The translations under genes and the position numbers were made by a program. A stretch of 64,000 nucleotides of DNA from Vespa crabro (taxonomy: Eukaryota; Arthropoda; Insecta; Hymenoptera; Vespidae), in assembly GCF_910589235.1 (NCBI RefSeq), contig NC_060969.1:95001-159000 (forward strand), in the 5' to 3' direction. The number at the start of each line of letters is the position of its first letter. Positions within the stretch are counted from its first letter, which is position 1. Positions 1 to 11,002 of this stretch are shown here, piece by piece. Under the pieces are notes generated by a model that saw only the letters and a program-made list of their open reading frames with translations, was not told the DNA's origin and ran no database searches.

Positions 1-865
1 ATAACATATTAAAAATTACAATTTTTTATTAGAGTAAAATCTTTGGCGAGTGTGCATCGTTAAAAATTTATATTATGTATAAAAGTGTCATTTGATAAAT
101 ATTAAAAACAAACTGTCTTATGACGGTTTTTATATCCACGATATTCTTTTCAATTTTCTTCGCGTGTATCGATGAATATACGTTTACCAAGCCAATCTAT
201 CTATAAATATTTTCTAACTAAAAACAGAAGAATCGATACGTCGATGGTTGGTAAGTTGATGAAGAATTTTACCCGGTGCGTGGCCCAGTGGCAACGGTCC
301 AAAGGATCGTAAAGAGATCATGGAAAACCCAGTCCGTCGCTAGCAAGTTTTTGCACATATACTCTCCATCCCTTTTTTGCTCGGTGGTGCGTGATAGCAC
401 CCAGAGGGACAACGGAGAGGCTGCAAGAGGAAAAAAGAGAAATATAGCTACAGAGGGAATCGTGCTTCGCGAGAACGGTTCGCCTGTTAAGTAATCATCT
501 CTGTTTGTCTTTGCTTTACCTCACATATGTGTCCTACCCCATTGTCTTTATATTCTCGTATTTATATTAAAACGTATGTATTTGTATATGTATATATATA
601 TATATATGTATGTATGTATATATCGGATTATCATGCGCCGTCGGGCATCGAATCAACATAGGTAGATATCTTTTTTTTTAACTCTCTTGCTTTTACGCAT
701 AATATTCTAACGCAATGACACTCGAATTTATCAGACAAAAAGAAGAGAAAAAGAAAAGATTGAGAAATAAAATTACATTTATAATTTAAAGTAGTAAGAT
801 CTTTGCTATAGCAAAAGCTATAAATTCGCTTTTATGGTTAATAGTATAATCTTTTGTACGAACTA
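1..865. other. AT-rich non-coding stretch
   Basis: I see no supportable gene here. The block holds a short TA/TATG run near 590-622 and a slightly GC-richer patch at about 270-500 that is open in one plus frame for 72 codons. That frame has no splice signals or recognisable motif, so I leave it unannotated. Confidence 0.5.
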
Positions 866-1043
866 TACATTGAGTCAAAAGTTCCTAAATAATTGTTGAA
901 AATCAATTATTCTTTTTCGAGACTGTTTAAGTATGCAGTTAGGATTAATAATTTTACTATCTGGAAAAAAGGACAGCCTAAAAAATTTCGAAAAAGAGTA
1001 ATTAATTTGTATAATCTCCTAGGAACTTTTGAACCTCGCTATA
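866..1043. mobile_element. fold-back MITE (mariner-like palindromic element)
   Basis: The left half (866-945) and the reverse complement of the right half (about 966-1043) match closely. Shared blocks in the same order and spacing are TCAAAAGTTCCTA, AATTA[T/C]TCTTTTTCGA and a following TTTA run. The whole unit is therefore one imperfect palindrome of about 178 bp with almost no spacer. Both ends lie in TATA, compatible with a TA target duplication, but the exact ends are ambiguous by two bases. There is no coding capacity, so it is best explained as a non-autonomous mariner-type fold-back element. The family assignment is inferred from the TA flanks and the short ends only. Confidence 0.65.
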
Positions 1044-1508
1044 TAATTTCGATCGATGAAAATGATCGTCACAACTCAAATAGTCACCGAAGGTTGAGAA
1101 AGCGAGGCATATTACGAGGTCTCTATACAACCAACTTCGATTTCTACTTCGAAGCGTGATAAAGGAAATCGTTTACGGTGAATCTTAACACGGATTGACG
1201 CCAATCATGCGCCAATTAAGGTTCGTTTTCTCCATCTTATTAGGTTCAATGACTCTTTCGAATCATTTGCTTTCTCCGAGAAAAAAAAATTATTACCCTT
1301 CTATTATTTTCCTGACGAATGATGCTCTCATCTTTTCAGATCGAAATTTATCGGTAAAAGAAGGTACCGAGAATAGAAAAATTGGTAGATAACTCGTCTA
1401 TGGAGAAAAAGAGATAGTACTAGTTTCGATCCACGACATTTGTCTACTTCTATCCGTGAAACCATTTGTTACCTGTCATGCGAACCATACTCCAACAACT
1501 CTCCTGAT

Positions 1509-1565
<57 letters not shown>

Positions 1566-2323
1566 GCTTCATGATATATTTCATAAAGACTATCCTCCGT
1601 CATAGTATCTAAAATGCTTCGTTCATGTCGAAAATCGATGTTTGCTCTATCGAAAATAAATCCGTCCGGAAGAAAATATCTTCGAAAAAGAGCTGGATAT
1701 TCGAATTCGAAAATTGCAATCATGTCACGTAGGAAACGTCGAGGGCAGACCTTTGGTCTTTTCAACGATTGCTTTTTCAACCGACAAATTTTCTCCCCCC
1801 CTGTATGATTCGTCCCACCTTTCATTCCTTCTTTCTTTATTTTCTTCTTTTTATCTTATTTTCAAAGATGAGATGCCACTCCTTACTCATTGTCAGAAGA
1901 AGGGTCTTCAGGTTCTATAAGTGAAAAATTTTTAATTGTCCTTTGCTTTACTCTGCTCTGCTGTATACAAGAAACTTTTTCTTTCTTTATTGATAAATCC
2001 TGAAATCTAAATGATTTTGACTAATGTCCCTTAAGAATTACAATTAAGATTAACAAGGAGAAGGAAAACTACGGTCATTTGCGAGCTAATTGATGAGTGG
2101 AATTATTTATTGTAAGATTTACATATTATATTATCTGTAGTCTCCTATAAAATTGGAAATAGCATTTGGGCGAATAAAATGCATCGAATCAATTTATTTA
2201 TTTTATATTATTTGAGAATAAATAATAATAAAATATCAGGATTTTATAAAATCAATTAATTATACAATATGTGCTGCCATAATTTTAATGAAAACCGAAT
2301 GAATAAATAAATAAATGAATAAA
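1044..2323. other. non-coding stretch with CT microsatellite
   Basis: AT-rich sequence with no supportable gene. It contains a (CT)n run at 1512-1565. Open frames over 1469-1920 run through or beside that repeat and look like chance. Confidence 0.5.
1512..1565. repeat. (CT)n microsatellite
   Basis: About 54 bp of nearly pure CT dinucleotides, broken by one TTT near the right end. It creates artificial RE/LS-repeat frames. Confidence 0.97.
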
Positions 2324-2335
2324 TGAAACACCCTG
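2324..2335 (-). repeat. solo terminus of the GGGTGTTTCA MITE family
   Basis: TGAAACACCCTG followed by TGTA matches the right terminus of the MITE at 9171-9650. The neighbouring sequence is ATAA-rich filler and I find no partner terminus. It is probably a decayed or solo end, but a 12-base match alone is weak. Confidence 0.35.
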
Positions 2336-3411
2336 TGTACATTATCGTAACTTTTATTCTCATTATTATTATTATTATTATTATTATATACTTTATTATC
2401 ATATATACTAATACGCGATTTTTCGTGTAGATAAATGATGAAATAATTAGATAAAAAAAAAGAAAGCATTTGGATATTTTCCCTTCTAATAATTTTTTAT
2501 CGCGGACGAGAAAACTTCTTGCCGTAGAATTTCTATGAAAGTAAATTAGAAAAATTTGTTGGATCGTTGCCAAGTCCTTTGAGTAAGCTTCGTCTTCAAG
2601 AGGCGGATTTTAGGATGATCTGATGTGCGCGAGTGGAATCAAAATCGAAAGAGATGCAAGAGACTCGTGGCGGACCACATTTTGGAATAATTTAATTAGC
2701 AAGCGTACGAAGTGAAGTGCCAGGTCTTATCCCGTGGGTTTAATAGCGAGCTCTTGGCCGTGTCTAACTTGGATACACCAGGGACTTCGTGCTCTTTTCC
2801 CCTTCCATTCCATTTTCGGCCCTTCTACTTCCACCCCTTCCACATTGTATCTATTGTATACCGCGAGCTTGCAAGCTCCGTTGAAAATGCAGGGCCCGAC
2901 GCAACCAAAGCGAAATCGTGCAAACGACGGAAACACCCTCCGTTCTCACGACCTTTATCACGGAGGATGCCGTTTGATACGTTAATTATGCATTGGATCC
3001 TCTGAATACGGGGCCGTGTCGAAAGGATTAAACGTTTAGCACGTCTACTCGTTGAAATACGGTGGTTAAACTCGAAATTGAGAGGAATGCCCGCTTTTCT
3101 CTACCAGTTTACCAGAAGTTAAGAGATTTCATTCAATCGATATCAAATGTATTTAAAATATTTACGAAATAATAAAAAAAAGAAAAAAATTGAGAAGAAA
3201 AGTTGACTTCTCGACTTTTTTATCAATCCGAAGCGTGTAAACAGTACATTTTTTTTAGTGTAGAAAAAAAAAAGAGAGAAGAAACATGTAATTTATCGTT
3301 TCTTGATCACGACGAGTAGAGAATTGAAAATGGTTTGAGTAGATGATGGTGGTGTGTCAAAGAATACTCAGAAAGGAAAACTTTTAATTAAAAAGTAAGC
3401 ATCGGAGTTGA

Positions 3412-3423
3412 AAAGAAAGAGAG

Positions 3424-3469
<46 letters not shown>
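3412..3469. repeat. (GA)n microsatellite
   Basis: AAAG units grade into pure GA dinucleotides over about 58 bp. Confidence 0.95.
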
Positions 3470-3471
<2 letters not shown>

Positions 3472-4299
3472 CGCATGGTGAGTTTCGAGCAATTTGTGGC
3501 GATATAAAAGTTCCTCCTTGGTCCTCTCAGAATTGGCAATAGAAACGACGGGGTGTTCTTTTTCTCTACGAGTTGCAACCCCTCGTATCCGTCTTCGTCT
3601 TCGTAGTAGTTCGTGGTAACGGGAAACCTAAAAAAGGCGACTGTCGACATTAAGATCCCATTTAGAACGATATATTCGTGCTCTTAAATTTATGATAAGA
3701 AAAAAAAGAAAAAGAAATCAAATTCTCTTTGAACTCGACCAATTATTTTCCATTGTGAAAGTTGTTGTTGTTGTTGGTTTATTAAAATAAATAAAAACAT
3801 CGATGAGAAGACCCTTCTCAGAGTTTGATTGGAGACTTCGATACGATTGAAACTTCGTAATTTTTTGTCTTCCTCGAATTTACAAGAAAAACCTGGTTAT
3901 TACATTAGCTTTCCCAAAGTGAAAAGATATAATGCTTTGAAAGAAAGCGTAAGAAAGTTAAGTCGATTTTATTATATTATTTCTATTATGTATATAGAAT
4001 AAGAGAAAGGGAATAAAGAATCGCAATACAAAAAAGTATCACGCTGATATAGAAATGAAAGACTAATTGATGATATGAAATTACACTGTAAAAATTAGTT
4101 TAACGAAAATGCGTAATACATTTTGTTAATATTAGCTTGTATCAAGCACCTCGTTAAAATTATGAATTTTATACTTCTTCTCTTTTATAACTGTCAATAT
4201 TATAATTATTAGAGAAATGGTTTTTATTTATTTATTATTGTAAAATTAAATTAGATTAATAAAAATAATAACGAATATATAGAGTGAAACAGAAATAGA

Positions 4300-4373
4300 G
4301 ATAGAGACAGAGAGAGAGAGAGAGAAAGAGAAAGAAAGAAAGAGTAAGTAAGAGTGAGTAAGAGAGAAAGAGA

Positions 4374-4410
<37 letters not shown>
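4300..4410. repeat. compound GA/GAAA microsatellite
   Basis: About 110 bp of GA, GAAA and GTAA units, purine-only on the plus strand. All long frames over it are low-complexity serine-leucine repeats. Confidence 0.95.
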
Positions 4411-4412
<2 letters not shown>

Positions 4413-4867
4413 CGGAAAAAGGGGGAAAGAGGAGGCGTAACCGCGAAACATAGGCATGCACGATGCCCTCGTCACGTTTAGTTGCCATCAGCCACTTCTG
4501 ATCTCTGAATGCTCAGTGCCTAATTAAACCGCACTACCAGCTATCCCTTGGTCACTGAGAATCGTTTCGCGAAGGGTAGGAAAGCAATAAAGGGCAGTAG
4601 AACCGATCGAAAAGAGTACGGAGGGGTCGTCTCTTCGAATCAATGCAAAAGCCTACAGAAGATCATCCTTTTCTCGATCCTATTTCCATCATGCTCGTTA
4701 TTATGAATATTAAAAGAAGCCATGAAGCTTTCTTTATATTACGAGTCAGTATATAGATTGATTCTAAATTAAGAACTAGTTGAATATTTCATTTGTTAGA
4801 AATAATAGAGAAAAAATTTATTATGAAAATTTTCTTGATTTCATAAGTTACATATCTTAAGAGTAGG

Positions 4868-5941
4868 AAATAAAATATCCTACTTTTGGTTAAATTGAAA
4901 GATTAAAGATTTTTAGTTTTTCTTATAGAACATTAGATATTTTATTCGATTATCTTGAAAAAATTATTAAACAAGTAGAGTCTAATTTATTATTTATTAA
5001 GCAAGTTATTAAGTAAGTGTATATATAATTATTTACTTTAGAATTAACGAGATATTAGCGTATATAATTATATGACCAACAATATATATTTTCAAATGTA
5101 AACAATCTTAAAAGGCTATGAAAAAATGAAAAACATACAATAAAAAGATCTTATAATAAGTTTGTTGATATTTTTCTAATGCTATTCATCGAAAAATTTG
5201 TAATTTAAAATTAATTAATAACAACAAGAATAATAGCTTACTTAATTCAATAAATTTTTAAAATATCCACCATTATCTTACATGCACAATCGATATCTTA
5301 TAAACATACTTCTTTGTGCAATTTGTAACATTTCAAGTGTTATTTAACATGTTGCCGCAAATGACGGCTAGAGCCGTTCGATTTTTGGCAATATGTAGGC
5401 AAATGACGGCTATAACTGTTTTGCACATGACAATTGACGCTCAATTTCATATAACAGTCATAAATAATTGAAAAAAATGTGTTTCTGAGCACGATCGTCA
5501 AATTAAAAGTATGCGGCAACATGTTAAGTAACAACGTTTGTAATTTCCGCTTATAATTCTTTTAACTTTCTAAACATTGTTTGATATATTTTTATATTTT
5601 ATAAATTCTCATACAAAAAATTTAAAGGTGTTAGATCTAAATAATCTAGGTTGCCATCTAATAGGTTTCCTTGGTTAGCAATGGAACCATTACATAATGA
5701 TTCCCAATAGTTTCACGGTATTTAGTATTACTGTGACATTTACATACGTAGCATACTTCACATGTTAATATTTATTTCATTGATTATTGACTTTAAATCT
5801 ATATTTATTTAATATTTTTTTAAAGATAATTGATAAAGATAGATAATTAATTAAAAGAAATATAGAGTATTCCATAAGAAAAACTAAAAATTATTGAATT
5901 TTTGGTTTAACCAAAAGTTGCACGTTTTATTTAATAAAAAG
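4868..5941. mobile_element. inverted-repeat element of about 1.07 kb
   Basis: The arm at 4868-4990 matches the reverse complement of 5790-5941. Two blocks, ACTTTTGGTTAAA and ATTTTTAGTTTTTCTTAT, occur in both arms with exactly 14 bases between them. Weaker similarity continues inward for another 60 bases or so (AT-rich, with AAAAA[A/T]TATTAAA). This spacing is hard to get by chance. There is no coding capacity. The exact outer ends and target duplication are not clear. The interior contains the smaller MITE at 5344-5527, so this element would be the older host copy. Confidence 0.55.
5344..5527. mobile_element. TTAA-flanked MITE (piggyBac-type), 184 bp with duplications
   Basis: The left end TTAACATGTTGCCGCA (5344-5359) is perfectly repeated in inverse at 5512-5527. 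Similarity extends five or six bases further out with one mismatch (TGTTA at 5338-5342, TAACA at 5529-5533). If TTAA is the target duplication, this is a 176-bp non-autonomous element with a 12-bp terminal repeat. Internally it has two direct copies of CAAATGACGGCTA, each starting a small hairpin. The outward extension of the match leaves open a longer terminal repeat starting at TGTTA. No coding capacity. Confidence 0.7.
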
Positions 5942-6064
5942 TTAGACATTTTATTGACATATTTGATATAATTTTGATATTATGAAACTTTTATTAACAT
6001 ATTCTCGTTTTTATTATTCTTAAAACTAAATATACCGGCTATTTTAATATACATTTCTACCAAA

Positions 6065-6083
6065 ACCAATCAGAATGACTGGT
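6065..6083. repeat. piggyBac subterminal palindrome, degenerate copy
   Basis: ACCAATCAGAATGACTGGT differs at two positions from the copy at 7615-7633. It lies beyond the 3' end of the transposase remnant. Confidence 0.7.
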
Positions 6084-6206
6084 ATAAAAAAAAATCCTTA
6101 TTGAGGCTTTCAGTTTTTATTCACATTTAAAACATGATGAAAAAGTTGATTAATATCGATTTTAATAGATAAATGGATTCATAGACATTATCAAGAAACA
6201 AAACGC

Positions 6207-7440
6207 TCAATTGTTTACAATTTGTCCATCACAATTTTTACATATGTAGATTTTGCTGTGTGTATACTTTCTGCATACACTTTTTTTGCATGTATTGCAA
6301 ATTTTTGTAGTCCTAATGTTGTTGCAATATCCTATTTGATACCATTTGCGTACAGGAACCGTGCCACTTGTAATTGGTATATTGGCTTCGTGTGATTTTT
6401 GTCTTGAAGTCTGATATTCTGAAGCAAACTCTTATGCTAATCGAAACAAAAAGTCTTTACGTGTGATATTTTCTCCTGTTGTATTTTTGTACAATATCCA
6501 GCAATTTATTCCGGCTAAATCTAAAATATTGAAAAAGACTTAAAGTGGCCACCTTCTGGAACTTGATTTCACGGTATATTTTCGTGCTATTTGATCAGTG
6601 ACATCGACGCCAAATTTAATTCTATTATAAAACGATACAGTTTCAGGTAATTTCTTAGCAGTTTTATTAATCGTGACGTGTTTATGCTTCGTATTATAGT
6701 ATAAGTACTTTTTTATTTGATTTGCTCTTGTAAACGGTAAGTGTGCATCCATTGGATTAATATAACGACGTTGAGAAACAAGCCATGCCATCTTTTTTCA
6801 GTTTGCAGGTTTTCGGCAGTTTCTTCTTGTTTGCGCGTATTGTTCGAAGCAACGAAGTATTTTTAGATCTTAATTTTAACACCAAAGAAAAATTTGTAAA
6901 AAAATTATCGGTTGTCACAGTTCGACCCGTCATGATATACGGCTCAAGAAGTTTCATTACAACAAATTCGCTTAGGGGGGTTGATGCATCCCGAGTCTTG
7001 TTTTTTCCTAAATACGGAAACCCAATTATCACATATTTTGTCTGTGCATCAGACGCCAGCCAGAATTTTATGCCAAATTTATGGGATTTGTTTAGCATAT
7101 ACTTAGTAAATCTGCATTTAGCTTTCGTTGGAAAGAGTTGCTCATCCACGGTAATATAAACTCCCAGTTTGAAGCAATCTTAACTGTTTTCAATAAATTT
7201 GTCCCAAACTGCTGAGACTAAAGCGAATTTGTCTGTTTGCAAACGTCGACTTCTCTGATTTCTTTTGTCAAAACGAATATATCGCAGAATCTTAGTAAAA
7301 TTGCCATATGTAATGCATTGGTCTCATGATTCTCCAGAAATCATATTTCTGTGTCGATAAAACATTGTAGTACCCATCAATTATTATAGCTTCTCTAATG
7401 TCTTTTTTACAGAATTTCTTCATAGAAACGTGCACCAGTC
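6207..7440 (-). pseudogene. piggyBac transposase remnant (DDE_Tnp_1_7)
   Basis: Reading the minus strand in broken frames gives the typical order of a piggyBac-derived transposase. A segment ILRYIRFDKR...RRLQTDKF precedes VDEQLFPTKAK with the first catalytic Asp. TTDNFF carries the second Asp, and GVDVTDQ the third. RRWPL, then LDLAGIN, come next, and the protein ends in a cysteine-rich tail (CNTC, CRKY, CKNC) at a TGA at 6207-6209. The open parts are 6757-7149 and 6540-6791, in different frames that overlap near 6785. Lesions are an in-frame TAA at 7180-7182, a TGA at 7324-7326, a shift near 6785, a stop after RRWPL and a TAA before the tail. It is a fossil, though all three catalytic aspartates are still encoded. 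Confidence 0.85.
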
Positions 7441-7452
7441 ATTTTGACTGGT
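7434..7452. repeat. piggyBac subterminal palindrome
   Basis: ACCAGTCATTTTGACTGGT has 8-nt arms and a 3-nt loop. It lies just upstream of the transposase remnant on the minus strand and is the exact reverse complement of the copy at 7615-7633. Confidence 0.8.
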
Positions 7453-7614
7453 ACTGGTATAAGTGTCAATAACAAAAAATATATTTGTTACTATTATATA
7501 TAATGTATTATTAAGTTCATAAAATGTATTCTCTACTTATAGCTACAAAAGTCACAACATCATTTCGGAAAGCAAATGTTACATGCAGTAGGAATTTTGA
7601 ATTTAAATTGCATG

Positions 7615-7633
7615 ACCAGTCAAAATGACTGGT
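7615..7633. repeat. piggyBac subterminal palindrome
   Basis: ACCAGTCAAAATGACTGGT, followed by a partial extra CTGGT. It probably marks the 5' subterminal region of the decayed element. Confidence 0.8.
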
Positions 7634-7705
7634 CTGGTAAATTTAATGTTAACAAAAGAGATAATCAACTGGTCTTTTATTTAAAATTAACCCTGTACAT
7701 ATATA

Positions 7706-7750
7706 CAGCATTTCATCTAACTCGAGCACTTGAAATTTTTTTTTTTCTGA
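7706..7750 (+). mobile_element. left-end fragment of the GTTTCA-type MITE
   Basis: CAGCATTTCATCTAACTCGAG followed by ACTTGAA, preceded by TA, aligns with the left end of the MITE at 9171 (CAGGATGTTTCACCTAACTC, then CTCGAG and ACTTGAA). No right end is seen, so it is a truncated or strongly diverged copy. Confidence 0.5.
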
Positions 7751-8282
7751 TAGAAATGAATTTCAAAGGAAAACATTTTTTTAATCAAAAGCGAGAAATA
7801 TTCTTATCGACACAAATTTTTGTTCAGAGATTTCAAGATTATCGGTAATTTTTTAAACGAGTTGACATATTATTATTAACACAATATTGTACCTTACAAA
7901 ACGATGTATTTAACAATATGAATTTGTTAACCTTTCAGACGACCTTGAATAAGAAAAAATTACATTTGATAAAAATCGAAAAAATCTAAAATTTAATTAT
8001 TTTGTTACAGAACATTTATTTAAAAAGGCGAACGAATGATTTAAATTATTTTCAATATTATTATATCATTCATTAAAGTACAATATTACGTGCAGTATAA
8101 CGGTACAAAGAAATAATTCATTAACCGTAATGAAAAATAAATTGATAGGAATTATTGTTAGTCGAAACATTCCGTGGATACAATATAGAAAGAAATCTTA
8201 TTTGATTTAGATGTTATCGCAAACTAATGTGAAATCGAAGTATCGAACTAAACCTACAATGTATAATAACGTTAAGTGTGTA

Positions 8283-8400
8283 TATATATATATAAGTATA
8301 TACACACGCACCCGCGTGCGCGCGCACACACACTCACACACACACACACACATACGCACACACATATACACGCGCGCGCATGCACACATATACGTATATA
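8283..8400. repeat. TA/CA/CG compound microsatellite
   Basis: A TATA run passes into CACA with CGCG interruptions and back to TATA. It can form alternating purine-pyrimidine (Z-type) DNA. Confidence 0.9.
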
Positions 8401-8665
8401 CTCTAATCTAATTTCTATGACTTACCGAGCTACATCTATTTGTTCGATCTTTCGTTCTTTCGTTCTATTTCTCAAGGCAGTGTACTTACTATAAAGAAAC
8501 GTGTACTTTTTTCATCCGTCTCAACGAACGACGATTATAGTTCAATAAAAGGGTACACGATTCCTTTTCCCTTTTCCCCGTTCTTTACAAAAGAAAAAAT
8601 AACGTATATGGGGGTAATGGCAATATCAAGAGACGAATTGCTGAGAATTCGATCGATGATGCATG

Positions 8666-8692
8666 TTCAGACGTCCGAAGAGGACGTCTGAA
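8666..8692. repeat. perfect 11-bp stem-loop
   Basis: TTCAGACGTCC and GGACGTCTGAA pair around a 5-nt loop (GAAGA). No poly-T or gene context points to a function. Confidence 0.85.
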
Positions 8693-8703
8693 AAGGATCA
8701 AAG

Positions 8704-8734
8704 AAAGAATTTATATCATCAATAAATTCTTTCG
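8704..8734. repeat. 12-bp stem-loop, repeated at 9079-9105
   Basis: GAAAGAATTTAT and ATAAATTCTTTC pair around a 7-nt loop. The same sequence recurs at 9079-9090 with a weaker right arm (9098-9105), and both copies are followed by a CATTAG-containing segment. The pair may be the remains of a local duplication. Confidence 0.75.
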
Positions 8735-9170
8735 AAATAAATTCGCGATCATTTCATTAGCGATCTTCTTTTTAATCCCCTCCCTCCCACCTCACTCTCT
8801 TCGTATCACATCCTGGATAAACAAATTCTGTCTGACAATTTTATATCGTCATGCTAACTCCAAACAGGCTCATATATTATTATAGAAATATATATTATAA
8901 TAGATCATCATTTTTATTTGGATCTTTTCGACAAGGTTTTGACGTTAATAATTCTGATCGATTCCTTAAATCATCGAAAGGAAGCAATATCGATGCTTTC
9001 GTGAGAAAGGTCGATCGATTGGGAGGAACGTGACCGGTAAGTTCGATATCGTCGAAGGTAGAAAAGAAAGGTAGGAGAGAAAGAATTTATATCGACGATA
9101 AATTCCTTTTCGCTTTCATTAGTGGCCTTGTCGGACGTATACGTGTAAGGTGTATGTATGTTTGTATATA

Positions 9171-9650
9171 CAGGATGTTTCACCTAACTCATCTCGAGTA
9201 TTTACTTGAAGTATCATCAATTAGTTTTGATGATACGACAAAATATCGAGAAATTGTTCGATCGAAACGAGGATGGTTATTCTTAATTTATTTTTCAAAA
9301 AAAATTTTTTGCATCTAAACGTCTAAATTTTATATTTTATTCGCTTCCTCCGAAAATCTTGTTCAAGATAATTTAAAAGTAAACAAATTTGTATCGTCAA
9401 ATTCGTTCTTTTGTAAACTTTTGATATTTCAATAATAAAAACATGACGATTTATTTGCAAAAGAAAAAAAAAAAGATATCGAGGACAATAAAATCTCGAA
9501 AAAAACGAATTTTTACCTTGAACGAAATTTTATCCTAATATTATCCGTGATATTGACCACTTCGGATCAAATGATTTCCTTCTTTTTTATACTTTTTTCT
9601 TACCCAAGGGTCATTTTGGAAAAAATCCAATGTTTAAGTGAAACACCCTG
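9171..9650. mobile_element. mariner-type MITE, 480 bp, TA duplication
   Basis: The left end CAGGATGTTTCACCTAA and the reverse complement of the right end CAGGGTGTTTCACTTAA match at 15 of 17 positions. Each is bordered directly by TA (9169-9170 and 9651-9652). The interior has no open frame of note. TA duplication with short CAGG-type ends fits a non-autonomous Tc1/mariner-superfamily element. Fragments of the same family lie at 7706 and possibly 2324. Confidence 0.75.
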
Positions 9651-10479
9651 TATGTAATATGTACACGCTGCTACCTGTCGTTAGGGTTCACAGAAAGAGA
9701 GGATACAGGACGGAAGAGAAAGATTTAGCACAACGTCCTACGTCCTTTTTCTTCGTTGTCGAACGTGCGAGTGCGTGATCACGACGATATCGTCGATCGA
9801 GCTTAATTAAAGGGGATCAAATCCTTCCTTACCCCTTCGCCGCTCTTTACACGACCCTGTTAACCCTTTGCAAGACCGATGAGAGAACTGCTCCAGGACC
9901 GAGAGTGTCGTCTCTTCTCACGTTACGAAAGCTATATTTATGTTAAGCTCGACGATTTACGATCAACTAACTTCTGTGATTATTAAACTTTGATATATAA
10001 CACGTTGGATTCGCAACAATTTTCATTGATGTCATTTATGATACTCCGAAACTTTCTATGTGAACTGAGACGAATAAAATGATAATTTATCAGATAAGAT
10101 CAAGGAGATTGGATTTCCTTAGTAGGGAAAACATATATTATGTGCCTTGTGTTGGATTCTTCAGTGAAAGTTATAAAAAGCTTATGAAAGTAGGTTACAA
10201 CGTAATATTGACATTCGGTGGAATACAAAGGTAGCATGGGGTGGCTTTCTAATAACTTTGAACGACTACGCAATCTTCATGGGATAAAAAGAAGAGAAAA
10301 AAATCGAATGATTTTTGACGAAATCATCCGTAAAGAGCACGTGTTTGTTTACACGATAATGTTAAAAGGAAAGGGAGTTTGTAAAATCTTTTACACCTAA
10401 ATGATCGTATATCTTCTTGCGATAAATCACAGATCACTGTTATGAACACTCGAGCTTCGTATATCCACTTACTTATATA

Positions 10480-10525
10480 TGTATGTATGTATGTATGTAT
10501 GTACATACATAAACACATACATACA

Positions 10526-10598
<73 letters not shown>
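10480..10598. repeat. GTAT/CATA/TA compound microsatellite
   Basis: GTAT units (10481-10502) switch to their complement CATA (10503-10553) and then to TA (to 10598). The first two parts form a self-complementary hairpin. Confidence 0.95.
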
Positions 10599-10600
<2 letters not shown>

Positions 10601-10929
10601 GAGAAAGATTGTAATCAAAGAAATCGAGAAGAGATTCTCCTTATGGATTTATCCCACGTTGATCCGAATCTCTTATCTATTGATTTATTAACGACTCCTA
10701 ACTCCTAATTAAATCTAGATATCCTGTTTCATATGTTGTCTTTCCGTGACACAGGTATCAAGTTAGGCATCTGAAATTTCTACAGAACGTGAAAGTTCCT
10801 TAAGAGAGGTAAGTCTTTTTAGACGTTTGTAATTTATGCTTGACAAAATCAAAAATGATACAATCTCGTCTATCAGTATTTACATGAAACGATTTTCGAT
10901 TGTCGCATGACAAAGAAGCTATCGAGAAT

Positions 10930-10931
<2 letters not shown>

Positions 10932-10997
<66 letters not shown>
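10932..10997. repeat. (CT)33 microsatellite
   Basis: Sixty-six bases of uninterrupted CT. Confidence 0.98.

Positions 10998-11002
<5 letters not shown>

Larger units (their letters stand above)
2336..4867. other. non-coding stretch, partly GC-richer
   Basis: It holds an (ATT)n run at 2361-2387, a GC-richer island at about 2580-3120 and GA microsatellites at 3412-3469 and 4300-4410. The island is open in several frames on both strands, which gives no preference for a real gene. It could be a conserved non-coding element or an unrecognised exon. Confidence 0.45.
6065..7633 (-). mobile_element. decayed piggyBac-like element
   Basis: The span is bounded by imperfect to perfect copies of a 19-nt palindrome, ACCAGTCATTTTGACTGGT, at 6065-6083 (two mismatches), 7434-7452 and 7615-7633. 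The palindromes flank a transposase remnant on the minus strand. Such palindromes near the ends resemble those in the two other piggyBac elements of this window. I could not find matching TTAACCC ends, so the true termini are uncertain and may lie outside this span or be lost. Confidence 0.75.
7640..9170. other. non-coding stretch with MITE fragment, CA repeat and hairpins
   Basis: No supportable gene. It contains a left-end MITE fragment at 7706, a TA/CA/CG microsatellite at about 8280-8400, and two strong stem-loops at 8666-8734, the second partly repeated at 9079-9105. A 60-codon frame ending at 9033 is followed six bases later by a GTAAGT, but its own stop precedes that donor. Confidence 0.5.

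Noticed and set aside
7684..7692. TTAACCCTG, which looks like a piggyBac left end
   Set aside because: The orientation is wrong for closing the 6-7.6 kb element and no matching GGGTTAA follows.
8851..9033. 60-codon plus frame followed by a GTAAGT
   Set aside because: The frame's own TGA comes before the donor, and the 5' part is AT-rich Tyr/Ile low complexity.
10752..10806. Strong acceptor and AG/GTAAGT donor 54 bases apart, plus strand
   Set aside because: All three frames contain stops. It could be a non-coding exon but there is nothing else to support it.
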